DNA from: Synaphobranchus kaupii
Lineage: Eukaryota > Chordata > Actinopteri > Anguilliformes > Synaphobranchidae
Assembly (NCBI GenBank): GCA_029718625.1
Contig: CM056391.1
Location: 3,930,933-3,994,932, forward strand
Direction: 5' to 3'
DNA: 64,000 nt
Part shown: positions 34,524-48,200 of the stretch, piece by piece
Layout of the letters: the number at the start of each line of letters is the position of its first letter
How positions within the stretch are numbered: the stretch's first letter is position 1
Notes under the pieces: generated by a model
Database searches by the model: none
What the model was told of the DNA's origin: nothing
The model's input: only the letters and a program-made list of their open reading frames with translations
Translations under genes and position numbers: made by a program

Positions 34524-37375
34524 GTCTCTGAACTTGCATCATTCAATAGCGACAGGCCTTTAGCACAAAGGGCTGCAGTCAGGACCTTACCTGTCCATCT
34601 CCATACCTGGGGTCCATCAGGTAAGACGGGGCGATGTTCCACCTTGAGCCGAGCTCCTCCCGTAGTGGAGCTCTTCAGCTCCATCCCGGAAATTTAGTTG
34701 CATGAAATTTGCATTAATTATTAAAGAAAACAAACCGGGACATTTATCTGGCTTAGATTAGCTAGCTAGTGGTTTTATTTTCAGATACTAGACTTGGTTA
34801 CAACGCTAAATGACATAGTGTGCTCAATGTTTAACTGTACTTGGACCATGAAAAGCAAACCTTTCCAAAGGGATGTTTTTGTATCTTTGTGACTGAATAA
34901 TTCAAGTCCCTTTTCTGAAGTTTTCCTAAATAAAAATAACAGGAGGCATTTGCAGAATTAGCTTTATGTGATGTGCATGGCTGGATTTTTGCAATATTTT
35001 AACAGCCATTTTTACCACAACCTGCATATGGGCATACTGAACTGGTAATACATTTAAGCATACTACCAAAACTCCAATGGGTGGAATCAAAGAGAGTTCT
35101 CTCACAATAAGTATTCCAATGTGATCCCTGAGTCTTACTATTTTACCAAGATAAAATAAATGTAGTTTTTAAAATGGACGAGGGGGAAAAAAACGCACAA
35201 ACCACAAAAAAGAAAATAGAAGACCAAGATGATTGGCTGTATTTGGTCAATTTGGTCAATGTCTCTTTCATTAGGTATATATTCCACATTATCATTTCTG
35301 AAGTTCAAAGCTTTTTGTTATGTAAAAAATGCTAAACCTGTAAATTCTGGATTAAAATTGTTTAGCATCAGCTACATGGTTGTAATGTAATGTTCCCTCA
35401 TCGATGTGTACACTGTGTACTGAAGAAAGTATGTACTCCATCATTCTGGTTAGTGTACTGAAGAAAGTACATACTCCATCATTCTGGTTAGGAAGGAAAC
35501 TGGAGAGTGGATGTGATTCAAAGCCTTCCAAGAAATGAAAGATAACACATCTAGCACATGAATATTTTATCTGCACATACAAACGACATACATCGAAATG
35601 CTTGTACAAAACAAAACAAACATCTTTGGGCTGAGAAATGACAATTAGGGTGAAATTAATTAAACGTAAAAATATGCAGGCGTGTGAAACGTGCTGGAGA
35701 GAACTCAAAGAGACGAGGACCATAAACACAGCCGCCGTTAACCTAATTTTACCCCTTTTACCGTCTGCTGTACCCACAGCTCATTAGCAGGCCGGCTAAC
35801 AGTGTGTGTAAAATAAAGCTGAACCAAAGGAAGGTGCTTCCAGCAGGCCCACGGTCCAGCAAAAACCACCACGCTAAACTCGAGATGTTCATATGTACAA
35901 CATTCATTTATATGTATAATATCCACACACAGTAGCAAAAAAAAAGCTTCCACTGTGAGAAATTAAGCAAGCCCAATGGCAGTAGAGTTCTGTGAAAGAG
36001 AAAACAGACAAAAATATAATAAATAAGATTGATCGGATAAAAAAATTGACATTCTACAAAAACTGTATTACATTTATAAGAAAGGAGTTCTCTCTCATCT
36101 GTTGCTTGTGCTGGCTTTCCACACCTGCGTCCGATTGGCTCCTCCCCAATGACCCACAACCCTTGGGGGTGGTGGTCACATGACCACTGACCAATCAATG
36201 ATCCACACCACACTTCCTTGTCACGCAGTCAGCTAAAGCTAACACCAGTCTCTTCATATGGAGGCCATTTCACTGTGGTGACCTTTCAATGTCCAATTCA
36301 AGTAATATATTTATTTCACACCCAAAAATGTATGAAAACTGAGGTTTTTCTGTTTCATTTGAACCATCCGTTTTGTTATTGTCTCACAACTTTGAAAGGA
36401 TGGCAAGCACTACAAAAGAGAACTGTTCTTACGGACAGTGCAGTGTGTTCATGTAGTGCCGCTAATCTCTGATTGGTCACTTTCACTGAATTCCAGCCAA
36501 TAAGGGGGACACAAGAGCTCCTGTTTCTGGGGGCAGGGTTTCCATAGATACAGCAGAGGCTAAAACATGCCAGTCACAGAAGTGCTTGTACAGGTGTCCC
36601 GGGTGACGTTCCCTTCTTCAGAACCCAACACCTGAGACTGCAGATTCAGAGAGCATGTGGTGAAGGAATGCGTACCTCAGACAGGTGTACGTCAGAAGGA
36701 AGAGGTCAACTCATTCCGTTTCCGACGCTGTGATTCCCATTTGGTGTTCTTTATTACTCATTAGTCTTTCCAGGTAAAGGTGAAGCACCATTTCCAGACG
36801 ATGTAGCGTTTCCAGGTGAGGTGATATAGGTTTTTCCAGGTAAACATGATTCATGTCTTGCAGGTCATGCAGCTTCACCAGGTGAGGTCAGGTAGGCTTT
36901 TTCCAGGTAAAGGTGAAACAACTTTTCCCAGGGATGTGATGTAGTGTTCTTCCGGGGAAATTTGATGCATGTTTTCCAGGTGATACAGCCCTTTCCAGGT
37001 AATGTGGATGTGGACACAAACCTGAGAGCTTTATGAGGCCTCTGGATTGGCAGGTCGGTTGCATTGCAGCCTGATTTCAAGTAAAAGAAGAGAGGGAAAA
37101 AATCATTCTGAGACCCCTGGTGCTCCTCTTCCTCAGGACAACTGGCTGTGCCAGGATGCTCCCAACGTTCCAAGGCCAAACCCTAGGACATTCCTGATGT
37201 TCCAAGGCCAAACCCCCAGGAAGATCCCAAAGTTCTGAGGCCAAACCCTAGGAGAATCCCAATGTTCCAAGGCTAAAATCCAGGATGTTCCTCACATTCC
37301 GAGGCCAAACCCCAGGACGTTCCCGACGTTCCGAGGTCAAACCATAGGACATTCCCAATGTTGGGAGGTGGAATG
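34524..37375 (-). other. Probable mllt3 3' UTR and downstream sequence
   Basis: The mllt3 stop codon is at 37376-37378 and vertebrate AF9 mRNAs have 3' UTRs of several kb, so much of this stretch may be transcribed from the - strand. Candidate AATAAA hexamers on the - strand occur near 36308 and 36749 but none is clearly the used site. It contains a 38-bp direct repeat (35414-35489) and TTTCCAGGTAAA-type imperfect repeats (36764-36990). The 3' end is not determined. Confidence 0.45.
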
Positions 37376-37402
37376 TCAGGACGCTCCCGACGTTTGGAGG
37401 TA
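37140..37402 (-). repeat. About 33-bp imperfect minisatellite overlapping the mllt3 stop codon
   Basis: On the + strand units of the type GTTCCAAGGCCAAACCCTAG plus GACATTCCCGAT run through the 3' UTR. The last recognisable copy, CAGGACGCTCCCGACGTTTG, is the coding sequence for the final residues QTSGAS and the stop. The array therefore probably began as duplication of the end of the coding region. Confidence 0.7.
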
Positions 37403-37507
37403 GCTCTGCAGCTTGCGAACGGTGGTTCTGTCCAGTGAGCAGAGGTCAAAGTCGAAGGTGGTGTTGGTGAGGTGAAAGTGCCCCGTCTCCTCGATCAGGT
37501 TGACGAT
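37376..37507 (-). CDS. mllt3: mllt3 last coding exon: AHD C-terminal part
   Basis: 132 nt: [43 protein letters not shown] and a TGA stop at 37376-37378. FDFDLCSLD and the SYLxTSGxS end identify AF9; the ENL protein ends quite differently (SCLEAVAT). Acceptor TTTTTCAG. Confidence 0.97.
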   Translation of the reverse strand: MVNLIEETGHFHLTNTTFDFDLCSLDRTTVRKLQSYLQTSGAS

Positions 37508-40500
37508 CTGAAAAATGAAAGAGAGGCAGAAGGCCAATGAAAGCACAGGCAGAATAAAACACACAAACACTCTCTCTCTCGCTACGTCCTACGTCTGTGT
37601 GTGTCACCATGCCCCCTGCTCTTAACAGAGGGCACAAACATCCTCTCTGCACAGAAAACTGTGTGCTAAGTACTTTACATTATTAGTATATTATCCACAG
37701 ACACTTACACAATCTTTACTTCGTATACAGCTGGATATTTCACTGGAGCACCTTGCTCAAAGGTACAACAGCATGGTTCTACCTGGGAATCAAACCTGCA
37801 AGCTTACAATCCCCAGTTCCTTACTATTGAACTGCACCGCCGCCACAGTGATCTACAAGTGCGATTCTCAAAGGTGTGTGGACATGCAGTACCTGGCCTG
37901 CGTTTAATCACTTCCATCTCCCTGCGTGTGAGGGGTGTGGGGGGGGGGGGGGGGTGTCAGCGGTTTCTCCTGTTTTACGCCGCACACCAGGGGCAACCCA
38001 GCGAGCCGGCGTCTACCAAGCCCACCACCAACTGTCACCAACTGTCCACCGGCTTCTTTCAGCTGTGCGCTAGCGGCTAGACCAGCCGCCAAATGTTCTA
38101 CATTCTTCTAACAGCTGATCCTCATCTGGACTCAACTGTCTGCGACCGGACCGCTGGAGCGCCAGCTTGGGAAAAAACCCTCCGGTGGACGGGCAGCTGT
38201 GGAGAGGCTAGGCTGGTAGTGGCCACTGTACTGTATGTTACTGGCTGGGTCATTTCAGCTTTAAAATGGGACACACACCGCCGTGTCTTTAGGGCTGCTG
38301 GGTGGGTCCTCCTGCTGAGACACTCTCCCACCGTGTAAAAGTTCTGCTATCAAATTAAATGTAATTTTATCATCTGTTATGAGAGAGCGATAGCAACTCT
38401 TGGATGTCCGAGACAAATTTCTCCTGGAGACGATACCCAGGTAGCAACGGAGTGATGGCCTGGCCCAGCGCTGGCCCACACTTACACTTTCATGACAGCG
38501 ATGAACCCATCCAAATCTGGCAGCCAGAACTGAGCCAGAACTCAACCACGATGAGACCATGACTCAGGCATGAGATGGGCCAGAACTGCATTTGGGCCTA
38601 GTTTGGCCCACAATCCAAATCGCACGATGAATCCTAAATGTGGCCGTTACAGTGTCTAAACTCAACCATACTAGGCCATGGAATCTGGGTAAAGCCTTAT
38701 CTTATCTGACATTAACCTCACCCAAGGTAGGTTGGGACTCCAGTCTCACTGCTCAGTGGCACCCTCATCTGGTCATCCTGAGAATCTACACTGCAGCGGC
38801 GCGTGAAGTGAATTCCCGAGTAAGATGAAACGGTGGCGGATCTTTATCGGAGAATGCACGTTCTGCATTCGACGGGAGAACGCGACAAAACTGACCTAAA
38901 AATACGACCCGAAATTTCCTCACTGAGAGAAAAAGGGTTGGAATCTGGATAAAGGAATAAGTAAAGTCAGGCCTTTAATCAGCGAAACCCAACCAGTTCT
39001 GTCACTGTAATGGGCTCATATAACACGAGTTCTGTCACTGTACTGGGCTCATATAACACCAGTTCTGTCACTGTAATGGGCTCATATAACACCAGTTCTG
39101 TCACTGTAATGGGCTCATATAACACCAGTTCTGTCACTGTAATGGGCTCATATAACACCAGTTCTTTTACTGTAATGGGCTCATATAACATGAGTTCTGT
39201 CACTGTAATGGGCGCATATAACACCAGTTCTGTCACTGTAATGGGCTCATATAACACCAGTTCTTTCACTGTAATGGGCTCATATAACACCAGTTCTGTC
39301 ACTGTAATGGGCTCATATAACACCAGTTCAGTCACTGTAATGGGCCCATATAACACCAGTTCTGTCACTGTAATGGGCTCATATAACACGAGTTCTGTCA
39401 CTGTAATGGGCTCATATAACACAAGTTCTGTCACCGTAATGGGCTCATATAACACAAGTTCTGTCACTGTAATGGGCTCATATAACACGAGTTCTGTCAC
39501 TGTAATGGGCTCATATAACACGAGTTCTGTCACTGTAATGGGCGCATATAACACCAGTTCTGTCACTGTAATGGGCTCATATAACACCAGTTCTTTCACT
39601 GTAATGGGCTCATATAACACCAGTTCTGTCACTGTAATGGGCTCATATAACACCAGTTCAGTCACTGTAATGGGCCCATATAACACCAGTTCTGTCACTG
39701 TAATGGGCTCATATAACACGAGTTCTGTCACTGTAATGGGCTCATATAACACAAGTTCTGTCACCGTAATGGGCTCATATAACACAAGTTCTGTCACTGT
39801 AATGGGCTCATATAACACGAGTTCTGTCACTGTAATGGGCTCATATAACACAAGTTCTGTCACTGTAATGGGCTCATATAACACCAGTTCTGTCACTGTA
39901 ATGGGCTCATATAACACCAGTTCTGTCACTGTAATGGGCTCATATAACACCAGTTCTGTCACTGTAATGGGCTCATATAAAAGGGGTGTGGCTCCATTCA
40001 CGTCTGGACAGTAGTCACGGTAACGGCACCTGGGTCCTTACCTGCTGTAATACGTGTCTCTCCCTCAGAGCCATCAATCTCCTGTGTAGCTCCACCAGTT
40101 CATCCAGGTATGCCTGTCACCCAGAGAACAGCCAATCAGAGAGGGTCTACAGGTCACACGCACACGTAATCCATCCACTTCCCATCTCTCCAACGGTCCA
40201 TTGGTTTGAAAACTCTATTTTCCCTCTATGAATCACTGACTTTTAATACTGATCAACAGTGGAATTTTGTTTTTATCCACAACTGAAATATTGCTAAATA
40301 TCATGAACAAATGTGAAGCCATTTGTTTTTTTTTCATTCCTAACTTTGAGAAATAAACACACATCTAAAATACATCTATGTATGAAATCAAAAAATGATC
40401 GAAAAAAGGGAAGAACGTGGGATAAATGTAAAGGGGTAACTTGATGTTTAAAATTATTTTTTTTAGTTGTTAAATCATCGGAACATTGTCATAAGGACGA

Positions 40501-41215
40501 TTCACAAAAAACGCAATCAAATGATTTTCATTCAATCGCAGCCCAGTAAAATACGATGTCAAACAAAACAGCGAGAGCCGGGCCTCTCCAACTTCCTGTT
40601 TCAGTTCAATTCAGTTTTATTTCTATACCGCCTCTCACAAAGGACCGGAGTCACAAAGCACTTTACAGACGTGAGCCAATCAAGGGTGACCGTGGCACGG
40701 AAAGAAACCCTCGGAGGAGAAGGGGAAGGAACTCCGGGCGGATCCCGACTCAGCGGGGGGGGGGGGGGGGGGGCAGGCACCAGGCAGACTAATTAAAGTC
40801 AAAATGAGTGCGGTGGGATTTGGGTTAAGGCGACAGGCGAACCGCAGACTCACCTTGTCACCGTCGCTGTTTCTGGCTTTCTTGTCCATCTTTGCCTGCT
40901 TCATGGGGCTGTTCCTCTCCAGGCCCTGTGGGGTAACAGAGGGGTTGAGCGATCGGCAGTGAGACAGCGGCAGATTCACGATGATAGGGCTGTTTCCTGG
41001 CGGAAAACGGGGCTTCGTCCGCGGGGGTGCGGGGCGGGGTACGGGGGGGTACAGAGGACACAGAAACGCTTATTAAGTGCCTCGATGACGGATTCTGGAA
41101 GCCTTGCCTGATTCTACAGCTGCTTTACGTTCCATGACAAGCTGGCGAAGAGACTGTAAACAAAACCCCACTGGAACATTTGTTCTGTATAATCCCCCAA
41201 CTCACCGCACGCACG

Positions 41216-41267
<52 letters not shown>

Positions 41268-44200
41268 CGCTCTTTCCTCCTACACTTATGGGAAAAACCT
41301 CTGAGTAGTTCATTAGTCTGCCACTGATTAGCCTATAACAATGCTACCACAACAAGGAGGGGATCCAGAGATACGAAGGTGGAGGCATGATATTATTATT
41401 TGCATAATTTGAATCACAATCATCATCATCATCACTGTGTATTTGTATTTTCTCATCTCTTTAGTACTTTGTTGTTTGTAAAGTATTACAGCGAGTACAA
41501 AAGGTAACAAGGAAGCTGCAATTGTAAAAAAAATAAAATAAAAGTTTAAACTCTCAGTTGGGTGTGCGACTAATGATACACGCGCTCGTTATATCCGTCA
41601 CTCAAGACGCTGTTGCTCCACAATCTCTGCGGAAGCTGACCAATTAAAAGCAATGGGGCTGCTTTCTGCTGGTTACCATGGTAACCGGGCGGATCCCCGC
41701 GCTCACCTGGTTACCGGCGGGCTTCAGTAAGGCGGGAGGGTCGTTCCACAGGGAGGGCGAAGAGGCTGTGCTTTTCTCACTGTGACTTCCGTCGCTTAGA
41801 CTCACCCTGGTAAAATCACAAGAACACACGCTACTGAAGAGCACACGCTACTGAAGAGCACACGCTACTGAACAGCACACGCTACTGAACAGCACACGCT
41901 ACTGAACAGCACACGCTACTGAACAGCACACTTAATCCAGAGTAGGCTTTTTGGAATGTTTCTTCAAACTTCTAAGTCTATGTTCTAGAACTTACCAGTA
42001 GTGATTGTGACATCAGTATTAGAGTGTTCAGTTAAGAACATTCTAATCACATATTTGTGAGCTCACACCTTAGAGGATTAAATGCATGTAATTTGTAAGC
42101 AGCAAATGTATGTAAGCAGCTAGGTGGAATAGATTTTTTTTAATGGTTTACCTCAAGGTTTATACCTCATATTATGCAAAATAAAAATACACAGTTTTTA
42201 GTGTGGGCATTTTAATCAAAAGCAATTACTGTCATAAAACATAACTTTGTTATGATATGCCTAATTTACGTAGCAGTCCATTAGGGACAATATGTTAAAT
42301 AAATATATAAATCACCTGTCAATGAAGGCAGACCACCAAAAACCCCTCATCACTAGCAAATAGCAGTGTTTACTAACCACCTTTAGTTTCTGACACTCAT
42401 ACGGCACGTCCCTGGATTGTACAAGCTACTTTCCTGAGACCGCTACGTAAGCCACTTTGTACAGTCTTTGTACCTTGGAAATGAATGTACGTACAACTTA
42501 AAAATTTTTCGGATAGAACTAATTACAAACATTGTGCAAACTGAAATAGCAACACATTATTTATGGAAGAGACTAATGCAACCGTAAAGTATTACACTTA
42601 TAATAAGAACTGCACGATAAACACACGTTACAATATAGAAATAAACAACACACCTGAAAAAGGTATTGCTATGTACTGTGCATACCTGTCCAGCTTACGC
42701 TACCTTACTGCGATATTTCCCTACATCTCTATACACTTTCAGTTTCTCGGAAACAATTTACCCAAGTCCTGATTTACGCAACTCCATGTTTACATAGGTC
42801 AAGGACTTGATGTACTTCCCACTGTCCGTCATAGTACTGAGTACTGAGTACAGAGTACTCAGTACAGAGTACAGAGTACAGAGTCAATCGACCAATAAAT
42901 CATTTCTGCCCCTATGGACAATTCACTCTACAGCCAAGTTAAAAATCACAAACATCTATTACTGCAGCTTTGTCATGGAAAATTATTCTATGTGGATAAG
43001 GAGGCTTGCCACTAAAAAGAAAACAGTTAAAAAGTGTGCACTTCCAGAGCAGGTTGTGCTTAAATGTGCCAGCTGTTATCTTGCTATTTTTCTATAATAC
43101 GTTTTTTTTTAAGCTGGATTTTTTCCCCCTGAAACCACAGCGACTTGCCCGTGCACACAGTCGTAAGTAAGGCTCCCCGCAGGAAGACCGCTCGATTTAC
43201 GGGCACAGGATTTACGGGGCACGGTGGCATGCGCCCGCCCGTTAGGCAAGGGCACAAATCACACCGTAATGAAATGCATAACAGTGCAGAGATCCCGTAA
43301 AACGGAACGCCAGACCAGATATATTAAGACATGACATATGGAAGACTGTCCGGAACGGGTTTCATTTGTAACGCCTTTTTACGGTTTACGTCTGAGGACA
43401 TTTCTGAACACAAGGAGACATTAAAGAGCCATTGAAACTGTGCTGTATGTTTGACTTTATGTGTCATGTATGATACCGCAGTAAAACATGCTGAGGATAC
43501 ACACGCCTGTCTGCGATGCGTGACTGCAGGGCCATGTAATTTAACATGCTAATTAGCGACAGAACGCCAACCTCAGCGCATCCACAAGACCGCACAATGT
43601 GTCATATCTACAAACAGCCGGTGAAGTTACACAAATGGTGACGTGTGAGTCACAGTTATTCCATACGTCGTGAGGCACATTTTTGGTGTTTGCAAACTTA
43701 GCTTTTAATGTGTTAACATTTCCACCCTTCCGAAACTGGAAATGTGTGTGGCTTTGAAAGTGACTGGAAAATACACAAATCTCATGACATTTTGGCATTT
43801 AGCAGACGCTCTTTTCCAGAGAAACTCTCACAGATTAATTTTTAAGGCCGGATAGTTTACTGAAGCAATGCATCTTGGGTATGATATTTAAGGGTACAAG
43901 GGAGCCGCAGGGTCTGCCGATTATAGTTTTCACCTTAAATACAGCCACTTTAGACCCAAGAAACCAGGTGAGGTGAGTCAACTGTGTAATCGACCGCTTT
44001 AATTGATCAATTAAGTGCAGAGTAACAACAAAAACCAGCAGACCCTGCGGCTCTCCAGGACCAGGGTTGGGGACCCCAGCAGACCCTGCGGCTCTCCAGG
44101 ACCAGGGTTGGGGACCCCAGCAGACCCTGCGGCTCTCCAGGACCAGGGTTGGGGACCCCAGCAGACCCTGCGGCTCTCCAGAACCAGGGTTGGGGACCCC

Positions 44201-45133
44201 AGCAGACCCTGCGGCTCTCCAGGACCAGGGTTGGGGACCCCAGCAGACCCTGCGGCTCTCCAGGACCAGGGTTGGGGACCCCAGCAGACCCTGCGGCTCT
44301 CCAGAACCAGGGCTGGGGACCCCAGCAGACCCTGCGGCTCTCCAGAACCAGGGTTGGGGACCCCAGCAGACCCTGCGGCTCTCCAGGACCAGGGCTGGGG
44401 ACCCCAGCAGACCCTGCGGCTCTCCAGAACCAGGGCTGGGGACCCCAGCAGACCCTGCGGCTCTCCAGGACCAGGGTTGGGGGACCCCAGCAGACCCTGC
44501 GGCTCTCCAGGACCAGGGTTGGGGACCCCAGCAGACCCTGCGGCTCTCCAGAACCAGGGTTGGGGACCCCAGCAGACCCTGCGGCTCTCCAGGACCAGGG
44601 TTGGGGACCCCAGCAGACCCTGCGGCTCTCCAGGACCAGGGTTGGGGACCCCAGCAGACCCTGCGGCTCTCCAGGACCAGGGTTGGGGACCCCAGCAGAC
44701 CCTGCGGCTCTCCAGGACCAGGGTTGGGGACCCCAGCAGACCCTGCGGCTCTCCAGGACCAGGGTTGGGGACCCCAGCAGAACCTGTGGCTCTCCAGGAC
44801 CAGGGTTGGGGACCCCAGCAGACCCTGCGGCTCTCCAGGACCAGGGTTGGGGACCCCAGCAGACCCTGCGGCTCTCCAGGACCAGGGTTGGGGACCCCCA
44901 GCAGACCCTGCGGCTCTCCAGGACCAGGGTTGGGGACCCCAGCAGACCCTGCGGAAGCGGGTTCGAGGTGGCGGTTCTGGTGGGGTTCTGACCTGCGGTG
45001 TCGATGGGACAGGTGCGTGTGCAGGGGTCTCTCCGGGTCGGAGTGGATCTCACTGTCATCGTCCTCTTCCTCTTCTGACTCTTCATCCTCATCCGAGTGA
45101 AGGTCCCGAATTATCGACCGCAAAGGATCCAGT

Positions 45134-45170
<37 letters not shown>

Positions 45171-45236
45171 TGGAGAGAGACAGGTAGAGAGAGAGAAGAG
45201 AGAGAGGGACAGAGAGAGATAGACAGATGGAGAGAG

Positions 45237-45279
<43 letters not shown>

Positions 45280-48200
45280 CAGAGAGACAGGTAGAGAGAG
45301 AGACAGAGAGACAGAGAGAGAGAGAGATAGAGACAGAGAGACAGGTAGAGAGAGAGGAGAGAGGGACAGAGAGAGAGCCCCACAGTGTTTCTTTTACCTC
45401 ACCTGCACGTTGTGTGTTTGTATTTTCTAAGCAACTGAAATGCTAAGCAACTGAAATGCTAGCTCACCTTTTATTATATGCAAATATACAATTCAAATCA
45501 AAATGACAACTAGCGTGCGTGCACTGCCGGTCATAATCACCACTGTATTCTTCAGCATCTGCACTTCATTTTAAATGTTTGAAGAGCATCTCAAACTGCA
45601 TTTAGCATTGTGCTTTCAAAACATAAACTCTGAACTGAAATCAGCATCACACAGTGAAATGTGCAGAGTAAAATAGAAAATTAACTCTGATAGAGTACTC
45701 CAACAGAGTAAAACCGCTCCCCCACCGGAGTCATATAAAACTCTGTTAGAGGCTGATTTAACACTGAGTTTCACTGTGCAGCGGTGTCCATTCTCAAGGC
45801 AGCAAACGTGGCCTTACAGGAATGAATCAATTTGATATGAATATCGGTTACCCCGGGCAACCCCTCCAAAGAGAACATGTAACTGTTGACATTCCAGAAA
45901 CATCTGACGCCTCGCACAGCAGGCTGCAAACTCCACAGCTGCCCCGGCGGGAATCTCAGAGCGTGGGTACCGACTGATCTAGGATCACTTTTGCCCTTTT
46001 GACTCATAATGCATGATATTAGTACATGGACAGGATAAAACTGATCCCAGATCAGGGCCCCGTATTTAGAAAGATTCATTAAGAAGGAGTGCCGGGATCA
46101 GACTTAAGGCTAGTACATGGTCAGGGAATGACTGTGCTGCAATATATTGTTAATAGGTGGACATTTTTCAAAATATAATGGTAAATATATTTCACAGCAG
46201 AGTGATGAAATCAGCAATAATTTGTATATTTGCCCATATGTTGAGATGAAATGCACATGAATAAAATATCCTTCTATGAATATGCTAAAAGGGGCAGTAA
46301 GTCAGGGTGTAGGGCTGTGGTGGAGATGGGCGGGGGATAGGCGGGGGGGTGAGTTACTCACCTTGGCGTTTCTGAGGGGGGGTCAAGCTGGATTTGGAAC
46401 TGCAGCTGGAACTGGCTGGGCTCGGCTGGTCCGACTACAGTATTAAAATACATAAACACATATATTCACACCTGACACGCTAGTTTAGCTTCTTTACATA
46501 AAGGAACCCAACGTTCTGGCGCATTTCGGTACACAGACTCTGCCTATCTCTATACCTGCGGCCCCACAAGCGTTAAACACCTGTACCCCCCACGTACCCC
46601 CCACAGAACCCCATAGAGAGAGACTCTAATATTCCCCAGGTGATGATCAGCTATCAGGGAACTCCGAAAAATCACAAAGCAGTGGTACGGTACACAATTC
46701 AGCAACGTTCCCACAGCGTCGCTGCAACGTTGCGAGAATGTTACAGGTCAGCACAGAGCAGACAATCTTAATATAGACAATCAGTATTTATGGACAGAGG
46801 TGTAAACAGGTAAGACAACACAAAAAAAAACATACATACAAACAAGTTTTTTTAATGAGCAGTTCTCTAAATACACCTCTGACACATTCAAAAGCACCGA
46901 CCACCCCCCTCTACGGGTGAAGAAGCCTTCGGCACAGGACATCCCGGCTGGAGAGGGGAGGAGAACGGGGGGGGGGGGGAGGGGGGTGTCGCCAAGGCAA
47001 CAAGGGTTATAAAAACCCCCTGGACATTAAATCATTCCACAGAAGAGGAAGGGGGGGGTGGGGGTGTGACAAACACTGGCAGGCTTATTGGAGGAATGGC
47101 ACCAAATTTCTGCGGGTCATAAACCCAGGTCTTTATCTCTCCTGGTCGTCTCTGCCGTGCAGTTTAACTGCCCCGCACTGCTCCACCCCCACCTCCATAA
47201 ATCACCCCCTCCCGCCCCCATGTGCCCACCCCCACAGCGCTGGCTCCGCCCATCACACACAGGAGCCAGCTGTAGCTCCGCCCTCTACCACATCTGCAGC
47301 CTTCAGCTCCTCCCCCCCCCCCCCCCCCCCCCACAACCCCCGCCATGACGGTTCATGACAGCAAAATGGCTACCATTGGTTCTTTATGTATAACTATGAA
47401 AAAAATGACTGAGCAGGCTCGTAACCGAAAAACCTTTCCTACAGTTCAGGCACCACTCCCTCCCACCTCCCATCTCAGGTATATGGAGGGAGGGGTTAGA
47501 TTGCTGTCAATCAACCTTGCTCTGCAAGGGACCGGGTTAAAACTATGGTTAATGCTCTTCGGTGGAAAAACTGTCTGACAAAAACACGCTTCCCAAAAAT
47601 GTAGTGGATGGTGTCATCACAGGATGTCTACAGGTGCAAAAATAGTCAAAAGTCTAAAGTGTGCTCTAATTCCACTGCAAACCTTTTAACACAAAAAAAG
47701 AAAATTCAACAGACACAGAAGTCACACAACACCTTCATAAGAGTGTATCCCTAAGGGCTGACACTCAACAGAATAATTTACACTACAGAAGGCTGAAAGG
47801 CTTAACTGAGCAACAGATCTTGTTAATACAGTTAACACTTACAGACAGATATGGCTTACGGAAGGCATTTGACAGACAGGGTGTGTGGGGGGAAAAAATC
47901 CAGCCAAAAATCCTTGTGTTTTATATAAAGTAAGATAGATGAGCTCCTCTGACAACACTGTACTCAAGAGAAAAACAATAAACTGCTTATCTGATCTTTA
48001 AAATGTTATATTGGGTCTTTTAAACAGGCCGTAAGCATGTAGTAAATGGTTCCGTGTGAGAAACAGACATTATTTTCCCAAAGGGAAAAAAAAAACAACT
48101 CCAACAATGTAGCTTCTATTATTCAACAGACTGCTGCAAGTGAAACTACGATTTAAAAGGCCAGGCCTGACTTCTGCTCGAGGTTTTGAGATTCCCCACA

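Larger units (their letters stand above)
37508..40041 (-). other. mllt3 last intron: SINE, poly-G, 33-bp minisatellite
   Basis: 2.5 kb intron holding a degenerate SINE, a G-run (37939-37955) and a 33-bp array that ends about 60 nt before the neighbouring exon's donor. The stretch 38100-38990 has no gene signal. Confidence 0.8.
41807..44992 (-). other. mllt3 intron with several repeats
   Basis: 3.2 kb intron: an 18-bp array of ACACGCTACTGAACAGC units (41826-41932), a dispersed repeat (41990-42082) shared with 26165-26250, an AGTAC-palindrome repeat of the GAGTACTGAGTACAGAGTAC type (42833-42885), a SINE fragment, and a 41-bp array. 42090-42830 and 42890-43790 show no gene signal. Confidence 0.75.
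45381..46361 (-). other. mllt3 intron with two small MITEs
   Basis: Rest of the 1.2 kb intron. A small MITE and a foldback element lie in it; otherwise no signal. Confidence 0.7.

Noticed and set aside
36160..36190. GGTCACATGACC palindrome as an E-box/CLEAR regulatory element
   Set aside because: It deviates from GTCACGTGAC and lies in probable 3' UTR sequence without promoter context.
38979..40014. ORFs of 334-340 codons on both strands
   Set aside because: They lie inside an intronic 33-bp array whose period divides by 3. Open frames on both strands are expected from periodicity.
44007..45446. ORFs of 280-459 codons over the 41-bp array
   Set aside because: All frames on both strands are open because the unit lacks stops over three copies. 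Only the 142-nt mllt3 exon at the edge is real coding sequence.
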